Assembly: GCA_013396995.1 (NCBI GenBank)
Contig: VWZP01004610.1
Span: forward strand, 93,858-157,857
Direction of reading: 5' to 3'
From: Dicaeum eximium
Lineage: Eukaryota > Chordata > Aves > Passeriformes > Dicaeidae
Length of the DNA: 64,000 nt
Below are positions 11,101-23,000 of the stretch, in pieces. Within the stretch, counting starts at the first letter, position 1, and the number at the start of each line of letters is the position of its first letter. The notes below the pieces were generated by a model that saw only the letters and a program-made list of their open reading frames with translations, was not told the origin of the DNA and searched no databases. The translations under genes were made by a program, and so were the position numbers.

Positions 11101-11864
11101 AGCCCTTCTCCTCCTCCCACCAATCTCTGATATAATGCAAAATAATCAGAAAAGAAGGGGAGCGTTTAAAGTGTGGCTTTGAAGTCTATCCCATGTTCAG
11201 GGCTGTGGCCCTTCCCCCTCCAGCCACCTGAAGGGTGTCTGTCCTGAGGGGTTAACTCAGATCCCTGAATTTCATCAGTGAACACTCCAGGAATTGAAAA
11301 TCTGCACTTTCACTGGGATTTGTCTCTGATTTCAGCCTGTCCAGGGAGGCTCTGCCATGCTCCGAGCAGAGATCGGATCTTGGTCGGTTCCAGGATCTTG
11401 CCAAGACCCACCACAAGCCTGAGGGGTCCAGGACAGGTTCAAGCAGTGACTTCAGTGCCAAAAGAAACTCCTCTCAAAAAGCCCAGCTCTGCCCTTGTGC
11501 CTGAGCAATAAAATCCTCCCTGAGAGCCCTCTGACACCAGAGGGTGCCAGGCACTGGGAAACACGGATTTCCGGATTTCAGAGATCCCAGCGCTCCTGTG
11601 CACAGGGGAATACTCAGAGATGAGAAAATCGGCTTTTATTGTCAGCCCCCTCCTTGGAAGGGGAGATGTTGTGCCTTGGACACAAAGCCCCAGCACTGGT
11701 ACAGAGGTTGTCCAGGGGAACAGCCCCGTCCAGCCCCATTTTCCATCTGGATCCATGCTCCAAGGTGTTGGGAAGTGATCCACCCCCAGCTATGCTCAGA
11801 GTGCACAGCTTGTAAAGGACCTCTCTGTATTCTTAACCAACACCACGAGCCTTGTGAGGCTTTC
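8128..11864. other. Intergenic, includes an AT-rich stretch
   Basis: 8390-8960 is AT-rich, with ATTAATGATTAATTAATACTG runs and several AATAAA motifs (for example near 8720, 8825 and 8928). It could be an old LTR or simply AT-rich spacer; I cannot classify it. The rest is unique DNA with only short, overlapping open frames. Confidence 0.45.
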
Positions 11865-11965
11865 TCAGAACCATGGAATTATTGAGGCTGGAAAAGCCCT
11901 CCCAGACCACAGGGTCCGACTGTTCCCCAGCACTGCCAAGCCCAGAACAAACCCCTGTCCCCAAG
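11865..11965 (-). mobile_element. CR1 3'-end fragment
   Basis: The sequence CAGAACCATGGAATTATTGAGGCTGG...CCAGCACTGCCAAGCCC is the reverse complement of a bird CR1 3' terminus. It begins at the usual 3' end and is 5'-truncated after about 100 bp. Confidence 0.75.
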
Positions 11966-12570
11966 CAAAGGGAAAATTGAAAGGGCAGTTCCTCACCTGA
12001 CATAAAACTTCTCAACTTGATTAATAACCAGCTGAAGGTTTGGCCTGAAATCTTTCATTTCTTTGATAGAGAAGATAAAAATATTTTGTTCTTTGTTCAT
12101 GTATTTTTACCTGTCCCAGCAATGGCAAATTTATTTCCTTTTTCTCCTACGAGCCCTCTAGAAAGACCAAGGCCAGAAAATACCAGGTTGGAGTTGTTTT
12201 GTCTTGCCTGATGTGGGTGACAGGAATTTCAACTGCAAACCCAGAAGTGAAATTCCGGCGTTTTCAGATCCTGTTCCCGCTGAAACCTCCCCTGACAGTG
12301 GCGGGGTTGAACATTTGAAATGTAGGGCAGAGTTTGGTCTACAAATCTTTAATCATCAATGTGTGGGCTGAGCATGGAGAAATATCCATGAGGTGAGTCC
12401 ATCTGTGCTGGGATGGGGATTTACTGGCACATAATGGAGCTGGAACTCTGGGGTGGGATTTTATTTCCCCATTTATTTTACAAAGCTCCTCTTTGGTGCT
12501 GTAACAAATCCCTGAGCTCTGCTGGAATGTCAGGCAGAAATCACCTGCAGCAGTGAAAGGGTGGGGAATG

Positions 12571-12622
<52 letters not shown>

Positions 12623-13012
12623 GGCATGGCAGAGACAGGCAGAACAGCAGAACTAACGAGGCAGCTTTCATGTGCTTGGGGGAGGCAGATGTGACACAGG
12701 AATTAGCCTGAGTCTCAGCTGGCTGACATTTCCCAGCTGCAGAAGTGTCACCAGAGTGACTGGCACTGTCCCCACAGGAGGATGCTGCCAGGAAGGGCTG
12801 ATGATGCTGGGCCAGGCGCTGTGGAGCCCTGGCACTGGATGAGGGCAGGGGTGAGTCTGCAGAGCTGTGTGGGCAGTTCCTGCCCTGCCCTGGCACAGGG
12901 AGCTCTGAGCACACTCTGGAGCACTGGTGGCATTCCTGGCACCACCAGCAGCCGTGGCAAATCTGGGCTCTGCCAGCTGCTCCTTAACTCAGGAACTGAA
13001 ACTGAGGTTAGA
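11966..13012. other. Intergenic, no gene seen
   Basis: Unique DNA apart from the GGGACA microsatellite at 12571-12622. Long minus-strand open frames here pass through that microsatellite and lack protein-family similarity. Confidence 0.5.
12571..12622. repeat. (GGGACA)n hexanucleotide microsatellite
   Basis: About 8.5 uninterrupted GGGACA units. The G-triplets every 6 bases give four or more GGG runs with 3-base loops on the + strand, so it fits the simple G-quadruplex rule. Confidence 0.96.
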
Positions 13013-13310
13013 GAGTCACAGAATTATTCAGGTTGGAAAAGCTCTCTGAGAACATCGAGTCCAACATCCCCCAGCACTGCCAGGTCCCCAAGTGTCACAT
13101 CCACACAGCTTTTAAATCCTCCAGGGGATGGGGACTCCACAATTGCCCTGTGCCACGGCTGGACAGCCTTTTCCAGGAAGGAATTTTCCCCAGTACCCCA
13201 TCTAATCCTCCCCTGTGCAACCTGAGGGTGTTTCCCCTTGTGCTGTCAGTTGTTACAGGGACAAAGGACTGACCCCACCTCACGACCTCCTAAAACAGCT
13301 CCAGCAGCCT
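13013..13310 (-). mobile_element. CR1 3'-end fragment
   Basis: Reverse complement of a CR1 3' region: AGAGTCACAGAATTATTCAGG, then CCCAGCACTGCCAGG, CAAGTGTCACATCCACAC, GGGGATGGGGACTCC and TTTTCCAGGAAGGAATTTTC in the order expected for a 5'-truncated copy of about 300 bp. Confidence 0.88.
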
Positions 13311-16300
13311 CTGGAGATGTGGCTGCCCCAGGATCAGGGAGCTGATGCTCTATGCACATCTTTCCTTGGCCATGGCACAGGAGAGTTGATTCTAGAAAGA
13401 AAAATCCTCATAAAATCCTCATAAATCATAAAAAAAACTCCAAAACTTCAACCCAAGGGGACATGGCAGAACATCCTCCCTGCTCCCCAGAGCGCCGTGC
13501 TCCTGCTCTGGTGGTGATGGATGGGGTTTGAGTCACACAGGGACTGAGAGAAATCACTGCTTGTCACGAGCTCCCCAGCCAAGCTTTTTTTGCTTATTGA
13601 CTCCCAAACTGCAATCAAATCTTGGCTCTTGGTGAATCCACTGCTGTCCCAGCTGATGGCCTTGGAGAAGGGGTGGCAGCTTGGCATCCCACTGGGGCAC
13701 ATTAAACTGGCCCTGGGACACACTGATGGATGGCTGGGATGGCTGTTTAAGGCTTGATGTTCTTCCTCTCTGTCTTTAGATTGCTCTGGTTTGAGTCTCA
13801 CAGCCAAAAGCAATCAATGCAATCCAGAAATGTGCATGTTAGAAAATAAAGGTGTAATAGGAGAGCACAAGGAGCATAAGGAATTGTTCACACTCAAGGC
13901 AATAATGGATTTCCTGAAGGGGATGTCAGCTTCAGGGCTGTGAGGCCCAGCAGCACAGCTCATCTTGTGGCAACTTTCCTTCCTCATGCATTCCCCAGAC
14001 TTTATTGTCGGTAATTATTACACTTCCATTAATTGACCCTGTCAGCAGTGAGCAGAGGTAGCATGGAAGTTCTGGGATGGTATTCCTGGGAAATGGAACC
14101 TAACAAAGCCCTCTGCCCCTCTGGAACAGGCAGACATGGCTCAGGGCAGCTGACTCTGGAAAGATCAGGGAAACCTTCGGGATCAGGGATGAGTGGGCTC
14201 CTCTTGGAAACAGCAGGAAAAACATCCATGTTCAGTTTGCCTTCCCTTGAAGCTGCCATTGTCCCCATGGATTAAGCCAGCAAAGGTTTCACCAAGGTGT
14301 GTTTGGTTTTACTGGGTGAGGACAAAGTCACCTTGCTGTCCTTTTTCACTCAGAGCCTGACCCCTCCACACGCTGCTGGTGACAAACACCCTGTACTTGT
14401 CCCTCTGTGCCCACAGGTGCTCCCCTGACCCTGGGCTGACTCAGCCCAGCCATGTGTACTGGGTGAGCACAATTTCACAATAAAATAATTGGTCACTTCT
14501 CAAAAAGGGGCAAATTTACTCAGCCACTTGGAAGAAAAAAGGGAAATGCAGCCTATAATTCCTTTTATTTACAGTGAGAAATGAAGCATGAGTAAGATGA
14601 TTAGAACTGTAATTAAACAAGAGACTCAAACCCACAGATTGGCACAACATGGAGAAGGAGGCTCTTGGAGAGACAGCAACCTGAATTCCGAAGTATTTTT
14701 CCCACTGCAAGCCCCAGGGACACCTCTCCTTAATTTGCTGTCTAACAAGAAGCTCTGCTCAAAAGCCCCTCTGTTTACCTAGGAATGAAATCCGGGCCTG
14801 AGGAAAAGGTCGAGCCAATTTTCTCACTGAAATATCCTGCACACAGGGATATACACAGATCCTGAAATCTGAGCTTCATTACAAAGGGGAAAAAACAATT
14901 TCCTAAGGATGACAGGGGAAAAGCCCAGAGGAGATTCTGTCTGCAGCCAAGTAAAGCTGGAGCCTGCTCCAATCCTGAATTCCATCCCTCTCTGGCAGTC
15001 ACCAAACACCAGCTCAGCTCTGCAGATGCCATGAACATCCTAAAACCATGTTGTATTTCAGTCCCATCGCTGCTCTCCCTCCTGGATGACGCAGTTCTTG
15101 GCATGTTTTCCACAGCTCTCCCAAGCCCACATCGAATTCCCTGGGATAGGTTTTGATATCTTGCTGAGAGGCAGATAATCCACCCTTTGTCACTAGGAAG
15201 TGATGCCTGTCTCGACAAAAAGAACAACTCCACTGCATCAAAGAAAAGCAGTTAGGAGTAAATTTGCCACTGCTAACAAGCTTGACTGGGTCAGAGCTTT
15301 GTGCGCTGGAACAAAGAGTTTAAGACCCTGGAACATGTTTGGATTGCAGAGGAAATTCCATTCAGTCTCGGGAATGCACAGGATCACTTGAGTTTGTAGA
15401 TCAGGTCTTGCACTGGAGGAAGATCGGACTCTTGCAGCGCACCTGCTCTTCTCTAGAGCTGGTTCAGCAAGATCTGGGGTTTTCTTGAGGTGCCAGTGGC
15501 AGACAGAAGACACCAAATCCAGCACAGTGCCAAGGGGAAGACAATAATTCCCAGCTCTGTCATTGGCTCATTCATCCATGCAGGGCTTAAATCCAACTGG
15601 GAGCCCAGTGTGCAATGGGAGCTGGTAAAAAAGAGTTCCAGGAGACAACTTTGGCACTTGGCAGCGGGGTGAGGAGAGCAGCTCCGTGTCCTGGGGGATC
15701 CAGGAGGGCTGGAGACTGACAGGCTGTGCTCTGCAGCTGTGACAGACATGCTGCACTGCCTGAGCTGCAGAGATTTGTCTGGAGCTGTAAACACATCTGC
15801 TCTGGCCTTGCTCAGCCCTCCCTCCCACTCCCAATCCATGAATGTTCATGCCAGTGAGTTCTCAGGAAGCTGCCTCGTTGGGAAAGCCAGATTGATGTCT
15901 GTTTGCTCAGGTTTAGACAGCAAGGAGAATTTCTGTGAGTGTGTTTTGGGATGCTCAGGAGGCTGCTCCCATTCAGGGATACAAACCACACCTCTGAATT
16001 ATCAGATTGTTAAAAACAAGAAGTGCAGCTCAAATTGCAAGACAATAAACAAGAAGAATCTTGTTGAATCATTTTGAAACTGAGGATCATCACAACTTGC
16101 TCCTGGCTGTTGACTGGAACAGAGAAGGAAGTTCCTTGTGTGATCTGTTTGTTCTATGAACTGGATGTATCATCCAGCTCAGCCCCAAGAGTGACAGTGA
16201 AACTCTGTTCTTCTCTTCCTGGACTCTGCTGGAAGTGGATACAAGTGTCAGGTGATTCCATCACACCCACTAAGATGACATTTTATCTTCTTTTCATTAA

Positions 16301-16954
16301 AGCCATCCAGCCACAGCAACTGTGAAGGGAAAAAAACTCTACCAAACCTTTGCTTCCCTCACAGCCCCTCAGTGATTTTCCATCTCTGCAAGTGATGCTT
16401 TAATTAATGACATCTCCTGCCTGGGAGCAGGGTGGGGGGCCTGTCCCAGAGCCCCAGCACAGCGTGGGGAGCAGGTCATTAATCCAAAGCAAAGCAACAC
16501 AACCAGGGAGGCTAAAAATACCCAGGACACCTGATTGCTCCACCTGATTGTAGGGAATTGAGAGGAGGAGAGGGATGGGCGCTGCATGCTGAGTGCTCGG
16601 CACTGCTGCAATCACAGTCCCTGCCTGGTGTAAAACCTCTGGAAGGGAGAGCAGAGACTGGAATTTTGTGTTACTGCAGCAGGATCCGCTCAGAGGCAGC
16701 ACCTGTGGGACTCCTTCAGCAGCACAAGGGATGAGCTGATCGTGTTCGGTCCGGTAGATCCCTGGATATCCCATGGCATGGAAATACAACACCAGCAACC
16801 ACTGCACTGCCCCAGACTCATGGCACTAACATCATCACTGTCCAGGGATGTCAGCAGGAGAAGGTGGAAGAAACAGAACAGATTATTTTCCATGAGCTAC
16901 TTTCAAAACCTTCAGCTGCATAATTTCAGATCTGTCAGCACAGGCTGTAATTAT
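13311..16954. other. Intergenic, no gene seen
   Basis: Average-composition DNA. Open frames are short, overlap on both strands and have no recognisable domain. No tRNA, rRNA or known repeat was recognised. Confidence 0.5.
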
Positions 16955-17045
16955 AATCCCGGAATCGCAGACTGGTTTGGGTTGGGAGAGACCTTAAAGC
17001 TCATCCAGCCCCTGCTGTGTCAGGGACACCTTCCCTAGCCCAGCT
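16955..17045 (-). mobile_element. CR1 3'-end fragment
   Basis: GGAATCGCAGACTGGTTTGG followed by GTTGGGAGAGACCTTAAAGC and CATCCAGCCCC is the reverse complement of the CR1 3' terminus; about 90 bp are retained. Confidence 0.82.
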
Positions 17046-18977
17046 CACACAGGGATGTGCTCACACAAGGACCCTGACACCACCTCAGGAGAGCAAAACC
17101 CACTTCAAAATCCCGTGGGGCCAAGGGGAGTTCCAAGGGTTAAAGTCTACAGGAGCCCCTGCCCAGCTCTGCTTTCATTCCTCTCAGCAGCCTCATATTC
17201 CCTGGATTAAGCTCCTTGTGTATTTCTCCTCTCTGGGAAGATATTTCACAATCTATTTGTGACAGTCAAAATTCTAAACTATAGGCAGGGTCTGTTCTCC
17301 CTGAGGCTTTTTTGAGACAGGTCGTTCTTGATTATCCCTCAAGTGAGGAAAACAAACTCCAAACGCCAAATTCCTGCTGGTGTTTCAGCTGGCCTTGGCA
17401 CCCCCTGCACATTCCTTGGGCTCTCTGCTTCCCAAATTATAGGAGCCACTGTTTGGGCAGGTGCTGGGGATGGAATTGTATCTAAATTCATAATCTCAGG
17501 GTATTTTTGGCAGCATTCTCCTGATAACACTTGTAGACAAGGCTCTGCAACAGCCCCTCTGGCACTCAGTGTGGGTGTCTGCCCCCTCCCACTCTTCTTG
17601 CAGTAAAAATAGATGAAGAAATTGTTCTTTTCTCAAACATCTCCCCCCAAAATGTCATTTTCATCCACATCACGCAAGATTTCGCTGTTTTGTTGATAAG
17701 GATTTATCATGTTAGATTTTATCTGCCTGTTAAACACTTCCTAACTGGGGAGTGAGTAATAAAAATGAGATTTACAGGAATTGCTTGGTGGGGAACAGAC
17801 CAGACCTACAATTTAGCTTGCTTGTTCCTGTAAGCTGATGAGCTTCAAACTGATCTGCAAACTGCAAATTACATTTAGAAAATCACTTTTCTGTCAGTAC
17901 AAAGCTTGTCCAGCATGAGAGTGAATGGCAGAATCAATGTCAATGTAAGGAACTCAGAGCAAGATCAAAAGAGTTACACATTCCTGTAGTACAAGGGAAA
18001 TTCTGGAATAAATGTGACTTTAAATGATAGCAAAAATGGGTATCCTGAAGATGCTGTGGGCTGTACTCAGCAGTTCAATCAAGGATAGGACATTGCCTTG
18101 GTGGCCTTGTACAGGACACTCCCTGCACTGTGCCAGTTCTGTCATCCATCCATGCATCCCATCTCCCTCCCTCCCTTTTGCTGGAGGAGAGGTGGAATAG
18201 CCCCTTTTAAGTCCAATTAATCTCTGATCTGGATGGGTCTTTATGCATTCAGCTTCTTCTGATGTACTCAAAGTGCATTATCTAAGCTTCACACCGTGGC
18301 CTCGCTCTCTGTTTATTTTCTTGTGACACCTCCCTTTGCCTCATCTCCTCAGGCTCAATAAATGCAGATTTCAGACAGAAGACGGGCACAACCCACCTAT
18401 GACTTGGGAAATGATCCCTGGAAGAAGTCAGCTCTCTTTATTCCCTGGGATTCCCGCTCACACTGATCCCTGTGGCACAAGTCTGGGGAGAAGCTGTGAG
18501 GGTGGCAGTGCCTGGCTGAGCAATGCAGCTTCCTCCTCTTCCCAAAGGAAAGTGCAAAAACACAAGGCAAAAATAAAAAATGAGGGAAGAAATAAGGATG
18601 TGGAGATGAGAAGAGCTGGAGGAACAGCTGCATTATTCTACCTATTCCACAGGTACCTTTTGTGCAGTGCTGCAAAGTCCCCTAAGTGATGTCCAGTTCG
18701 TTTATTATCAACCTTATAAACCATCCTCATCCTTCTGCAAACCCCAGGAGAAGCTACCGGGGGGAAAAAACGACTTTGGATCACGTGGAGCACAAACACA
18801 AAGCCTTAATTAACGAGCGCTGCCCCCACTAATTGCAGAGGAGGAGCTTGTGCTGCTCCACACAGGGAATGACAGGGAATTACGGCCCGTATGTCCCTTC
18901 TTTCCATGATCTGAGGCTGTGGGGGGTTGTACGAGCGGTAGAAATTGCAGAATAAGGAATAACACCAATGGAAGGTG
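17046..18977. other. Intergenic, no gene seen
   Basis: Unique DNA with AT-rich parts near 17600-18010. No exon or repeat recognised. Confidence 0.5.
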
Positions 18978-19060
18978 TCCTAGCCCACGGCAGGGATTGG
19001 AACTGGGTGAGCTTTAGCGTCCCTTCCAACCCAAACCAGTCTGCGATTCTGATTATGATG
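18978..19060 (+). mobile_element. CR1 3'-end fragment
   Basis: GGCAGGGATTGGAACTGGGTG, then CCCTTCCAACCCAAACC and the terminal ATTCTGATTATGAT-like repeat mark a very short + strand CR1 tail. Confidence 0.75.
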
Positions 19061-19568
19061 TAATTGAAACCTGTACATTTTCAGGCTCGATACAAGATCA
19101 CCAACCATTAAAACCTGTATATTCTGAGGCTCCTGAAGGGAATTTTTCGGCAATCCAAGGTTTGGCTTGGAACAAACCCCTGGGAAGGCGCTGCCCTTGG
19201 GGCTGTGAGACACCAACACTCCTTGCAGGAGTGAAAAGCAATTCCAGCAGCTCCCCGAGATCCGGGCTGGGCACCCACGAGACACAGCATCGTGCTCGGA
19301 ATTTAAAATACACGGCACACAGCACGAGCAGGTGTTACTAGCTGTGGGAAGTGTGACAAGTGTTAAAGTGACAAATGTGCCTCCAACCCCTTTCTCGAGG
19401 GGAAGACGCTGTCAGCCTGCTGCCCATCCAGACGGCACAGCTGATGGCCGCACGCTTTCAGTGCGGGGGAAAGGTGTTTTTTCCTGAAATATTCCCTGAG
19501 AGCTTCGCCGTACTGGGAGGGGAAAAGACACGGGGAGATAGTGGGACTGTAGCAGGATGGAGCGGAGC
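19061..19568. other. Intergenic spacer before the MTMR8 promoter
   Basis: Unique sequence of rising GC content leading into the 33-bp minisatellite. No exon seen. Confidence 0.45.
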
Positions 19569-19920
19569 ATGAGGGGGCTCCCGGGGGCTCGGGGTGCATC
19601 CCGAGGGCTCTGAGCAGGGGCTCCGGGCACATGCCGAGGGCTCTGAGCAGGGGCTCCGGGCACATCCCAGAGGCTCCGGGCAGGGCCTCCCGGCACATGC
19701 CGAGGGCTCCGGGCACATCCCGAGGGCTCTGAGGAGGGATTCCGAGTACACCCCGAGAGCTCCGGGCACATGCCGAGGGCTCTGAGCAGGGGCTCCGGGC
19801 ACGTCCCAGAGGCTCGGGGCGCATCCCGGGGGCTCTGAGCAGGGACTCCGGGTACATCCCGAGGGCTCTGAGCGCGGGCTCTGGGCACATCCCAGGTGCT
19901 CTGGGCACATCCCAGCAGCC
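19569..19920. repeat. GC-rich minisatellite, about 33-bp unit, beside the MTMR8 promoter
   Basis: A unit close to CGAGGGCTCTGAGCAGGGG plus CTCCGGGCACATGC is repeated about ten times with substitutions and some shortened units of about 20 bp. A unit length divisible by three keeps minus-strand frames open, which explains long GC-rich open frames here that are not genes. It ends about 170 bp before the MTMR8 start codon. Confidence 0.9.
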
Positions 19921-20089
19921 CCGGCCGGGCGCTGCCCTCAGCCGAGATGGCGGCGCTGGCGCGCGGCTCTCGCGAGNNNNNNNNNNNNNNNNNNNNNNNN
20001 NNNNNNNNNNNNNNNNNNNNNNNNNNNNNNNCGGGGCGCGCGCGCCCTGATGGCGGCGGGGCGGCCCCTCACGGCGGGCTCGGGCGGCC
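19921..20089 (+). promoter_or_regulatory. MTMR8: MTMR8 CpG-island promoter and 5' UTR
   Basis: Dense CpG sequence immediately upstream of the start codon carries TCTCGCGAG at 19968-19976, which matches nine of the ten bases of the palindromic TCTCGCGAGA promoter element and is cut by the gap. An AGATGGCGGC at 19945-19954 and a TGATGGCGGC at 20048-20057 resemble the YY1 site found just after TATA-less start sites. No TATA box is visible. The transcription start itself is probably in or beside the 55-base gap. Confidence 0.65.
19977..20031. other. Assembly gap (55 N) in the MTMR8 promoter
   Basis: A run of 55 N inside extremely GC-rich sequence, about 58 bases before the MTMR8 start codon. Confidence 0.99.
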
Positions 20090-23000
20090 ATGGAGCACAT
20101 CAGCACCCCGAAGGTAACCCCGCGGCTCCGGCCCGCTCCCCGCCGCCTCTGCCCCCGCGCTGCGGAACGGGCCTCGAGGCTGTGGGTGGGGGGCCACAGC
20201 CCCGGCCCCCAGGTGTTGGTGGCTCCGGCGCTTTGTGGGGAGGGGGTTTCGGGGCTGGGCAGAGCCCCGGGTGGTTTGGGCGTGATTCCCGAATGTTTCT
20301 GTCCGAGCGCGGAGATTTCTCTCAGTCCCAATGAGTGAACCAAAGGGTGCTTTTTTTCCCCCATTGAATTAAGTCAAACAGGAGCTCCGGGAATGCTGTA
20401 CTAAAATGAATTGCATTCATTCAGGCAGCAGTTGATAATTTAATTTTATCCTTGACTGCAATGAAGGTGATTGTTACTTGTTTTATTCTGTAGGACGTTA
20501 GTTTGGGGATGCTCCTTACCCCCTGCTCTGAGGTGCTCTGCTGGTCCTGCATGTCTGTAGTGCCCTGAGAAGGGCAATATTGTATTTGATAGTTTTACCT
20601 ACTGAAAAACACGACCTGCTAAGAGGACACTGAGCCCAGGCCTCAGCTCTCCAATTTATTTGCTGAGATTTTCCATGATGTACTTGAGACATAAGGAAGC
20701 TCGCACATTCAATACCCAGAACTAATCTATCATTTACTGTTAAAACATTTGGTTTCATTGTCCATCCTATTATTTTTTCCTATTATTTCTGCTTAATGGT
20801 GAAAGAAAAATTCCATCTGCGTTCATTAGGCAGCAAATAGGCCAGGAGGAAACCAATCCAGCGCTGTAACATATTTTATTATGTCTGTGCTGATGTTCTT
20901 GGGTGCTGTTTTTTATTAATTAGCTTGGTGTGGTTTATGAAATACACTTGGAGGCCAGGAAGTGAGTTGCAAGAAGTAGCTACTAACTAGGAATGAACAG
21001 TGGGAAGTCAGATTGGAGAGGGCTGTTCCTTTCAGAGCAACATGTTGATCACCCTGAGCACAGGCAAGTCTTTCCTTTGCAGTTCTTTGTCTTGTTATTT
21101 CTGCAGCCTCACACAGTAACAAACTGGGGTCATCTTGGCTACAAATCCAGTAATCCTGTTAGGGTTTGCTGGTGCTGAACTATGGCTGTTTGCTTAACCT
21201 TTATGGCTTTAATTCATGGAGAAATAATTTGAGTTTATGGTGTAAGGCTGGCTTAGTGTTGCAGGGGGGACTTAAATTCTTGTATTTTTCTGTCTTGCTT
21301 CATGAGCTGTGTATTAGAAGTTGAAAGAATGGAGTTCAACATGTGTTTAGGCAGTGATTCCATCAAAGCTGGACTTGGAGGAATTTCTCCATGGAAAGGG
21401 TGGTCAGGCTTGGAAGGGGCTGCCAGAGAAGTTTGGAGTCCCCATGCCTGGGGGTGTTCGAGGAACAACTGGGTGTGGGCTGGGTGACAAGGAGGGAATT
21501 GGGCACAGGCTGGACTCGGTGATCCCAGGGGGCTTTTCCAGCCTCAGCCATCCTGGGATTCTGTGGTGTTTTCATGTTGTGTTCCTGCTGCAGGTGGAGA
21601 ACGTGAAGTTGCTGGATCGCTACGCCAGCAGGAAGGCAGCGAGCGGGACCTTGTACCTGACAGCCACACACCTCATCTACGTGGATGCCTCTGCTGAAGT
21701 CAGAAAGGAAACATGGGTATGGTGGGCTGGAAGCATGCCTGGAAAAGCTGCTTCAGGTCACAGAATGGATTGGATGGGGAGAGACTTGAAGGGTCATCCC
21801 ATTCCACCCCTGCCATGGGCAGGGACACCTTCTACTATTCCAGGCTGCTCCAGCCTGGCCTTGGGCACTTCCAAGGATCCAAGGGCAGCCACAGCTTCTC
21901 TGGGCACCCTGCACCAGGGTCTCCCCACCCTCACAGCCAGGAATTCCTTACCAGTATCCCATCTATCCCTGCCCTCTGGCAGTGGGAAGCCATTCCCCCT
22001 TGTCCTGGAACTTAAAGCTCTCATTTCCAGAATGAACAGGTTTGGGAATTCTGGAGCTGTAGCGGTCTTTTAGAGCATTTTGATACCAAATGCTTCCCAG
22101 AAACAGCTGGTTTGGAAGGAAATGAGCACAAAGGTGACGTGACTTGATAGAGTTCACTCATGGAATTAGTGTCAGTTCAAGGAATGTAAAAAACTTGTGT
22201 AATTTTCTATCTCAAACTCAATATACAAGACCACTAATCGTGAATTTGCAGCTTTTAGAAGTGCAGAATTAGCACTGAAATGAGCCTGTTTTATTAATTC
22301 TAAGGTGAAATGGGAATGACAGAATGTATTTCATATGGAGGTGAAAGGAAAGCAAAGTGCACCAGGTAAACTGAGTTGCACATCTGCCTCTGAAAGCAGT
22401 TTATGTACATCTGTGTTTTTTCAGTCCTGCTTTAGTTCCTTGGGTTTTGGGTGCAGTTTATGTTTGATGTCACAAATAAACTCATTTTCTGCTGCTCCTT
22501 AGCTGCAGGAAGCATAAACAGCTGATTGTATTACAGAGGTTTCCTATCTGCTTGCACTGCTCACAGCTTTATCAGTGATAAATGATGTTTATTCCCTTTT
22601 CTCCAGATCCTGCACCACCACATCTCCAGCGTGGAGAAGCTGCCCCTGACCACGGCTGGGTATCCCCTGCTCATCCACTGCAAGAACTTCCATGTGGCTC
22701 ACTTCGTGATTGGGCAGGAGAGGGACTGCCACGACGTGTTCACCTCCCTGCTCAAGCTCTCCCAGCCAGGTGCTGGGGTTGGGAATCTGTCCTGGGAATC
22801 TCTGGAATGCTCCAAGCTGAGCCCTTGGAAAGCTCTGCTGCCCCCCAGTTGGGTTTGGGAGGGAGGGAGTGGGATCAGAATCACCTTCCAGCACCAGGGA
22901 CAATGGCAGGGCTCAGGGAGCTGAGCTCTGTGGAGCAGGACATTTGCTTCCAAACTAAACACAGTCTTGGGAGCCAACAGGAAAGATGGAGAGAGATTAT

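Noticed and set aside
19363..20364. A 333-codon minus-strand frame and nested frames reading CPEPLLRALGM repeats
   Set aside because: Produced by the 33-bp GC-rich minisatellite and the N gap; they oppose the MTMR8 promoter and resemble no protein.
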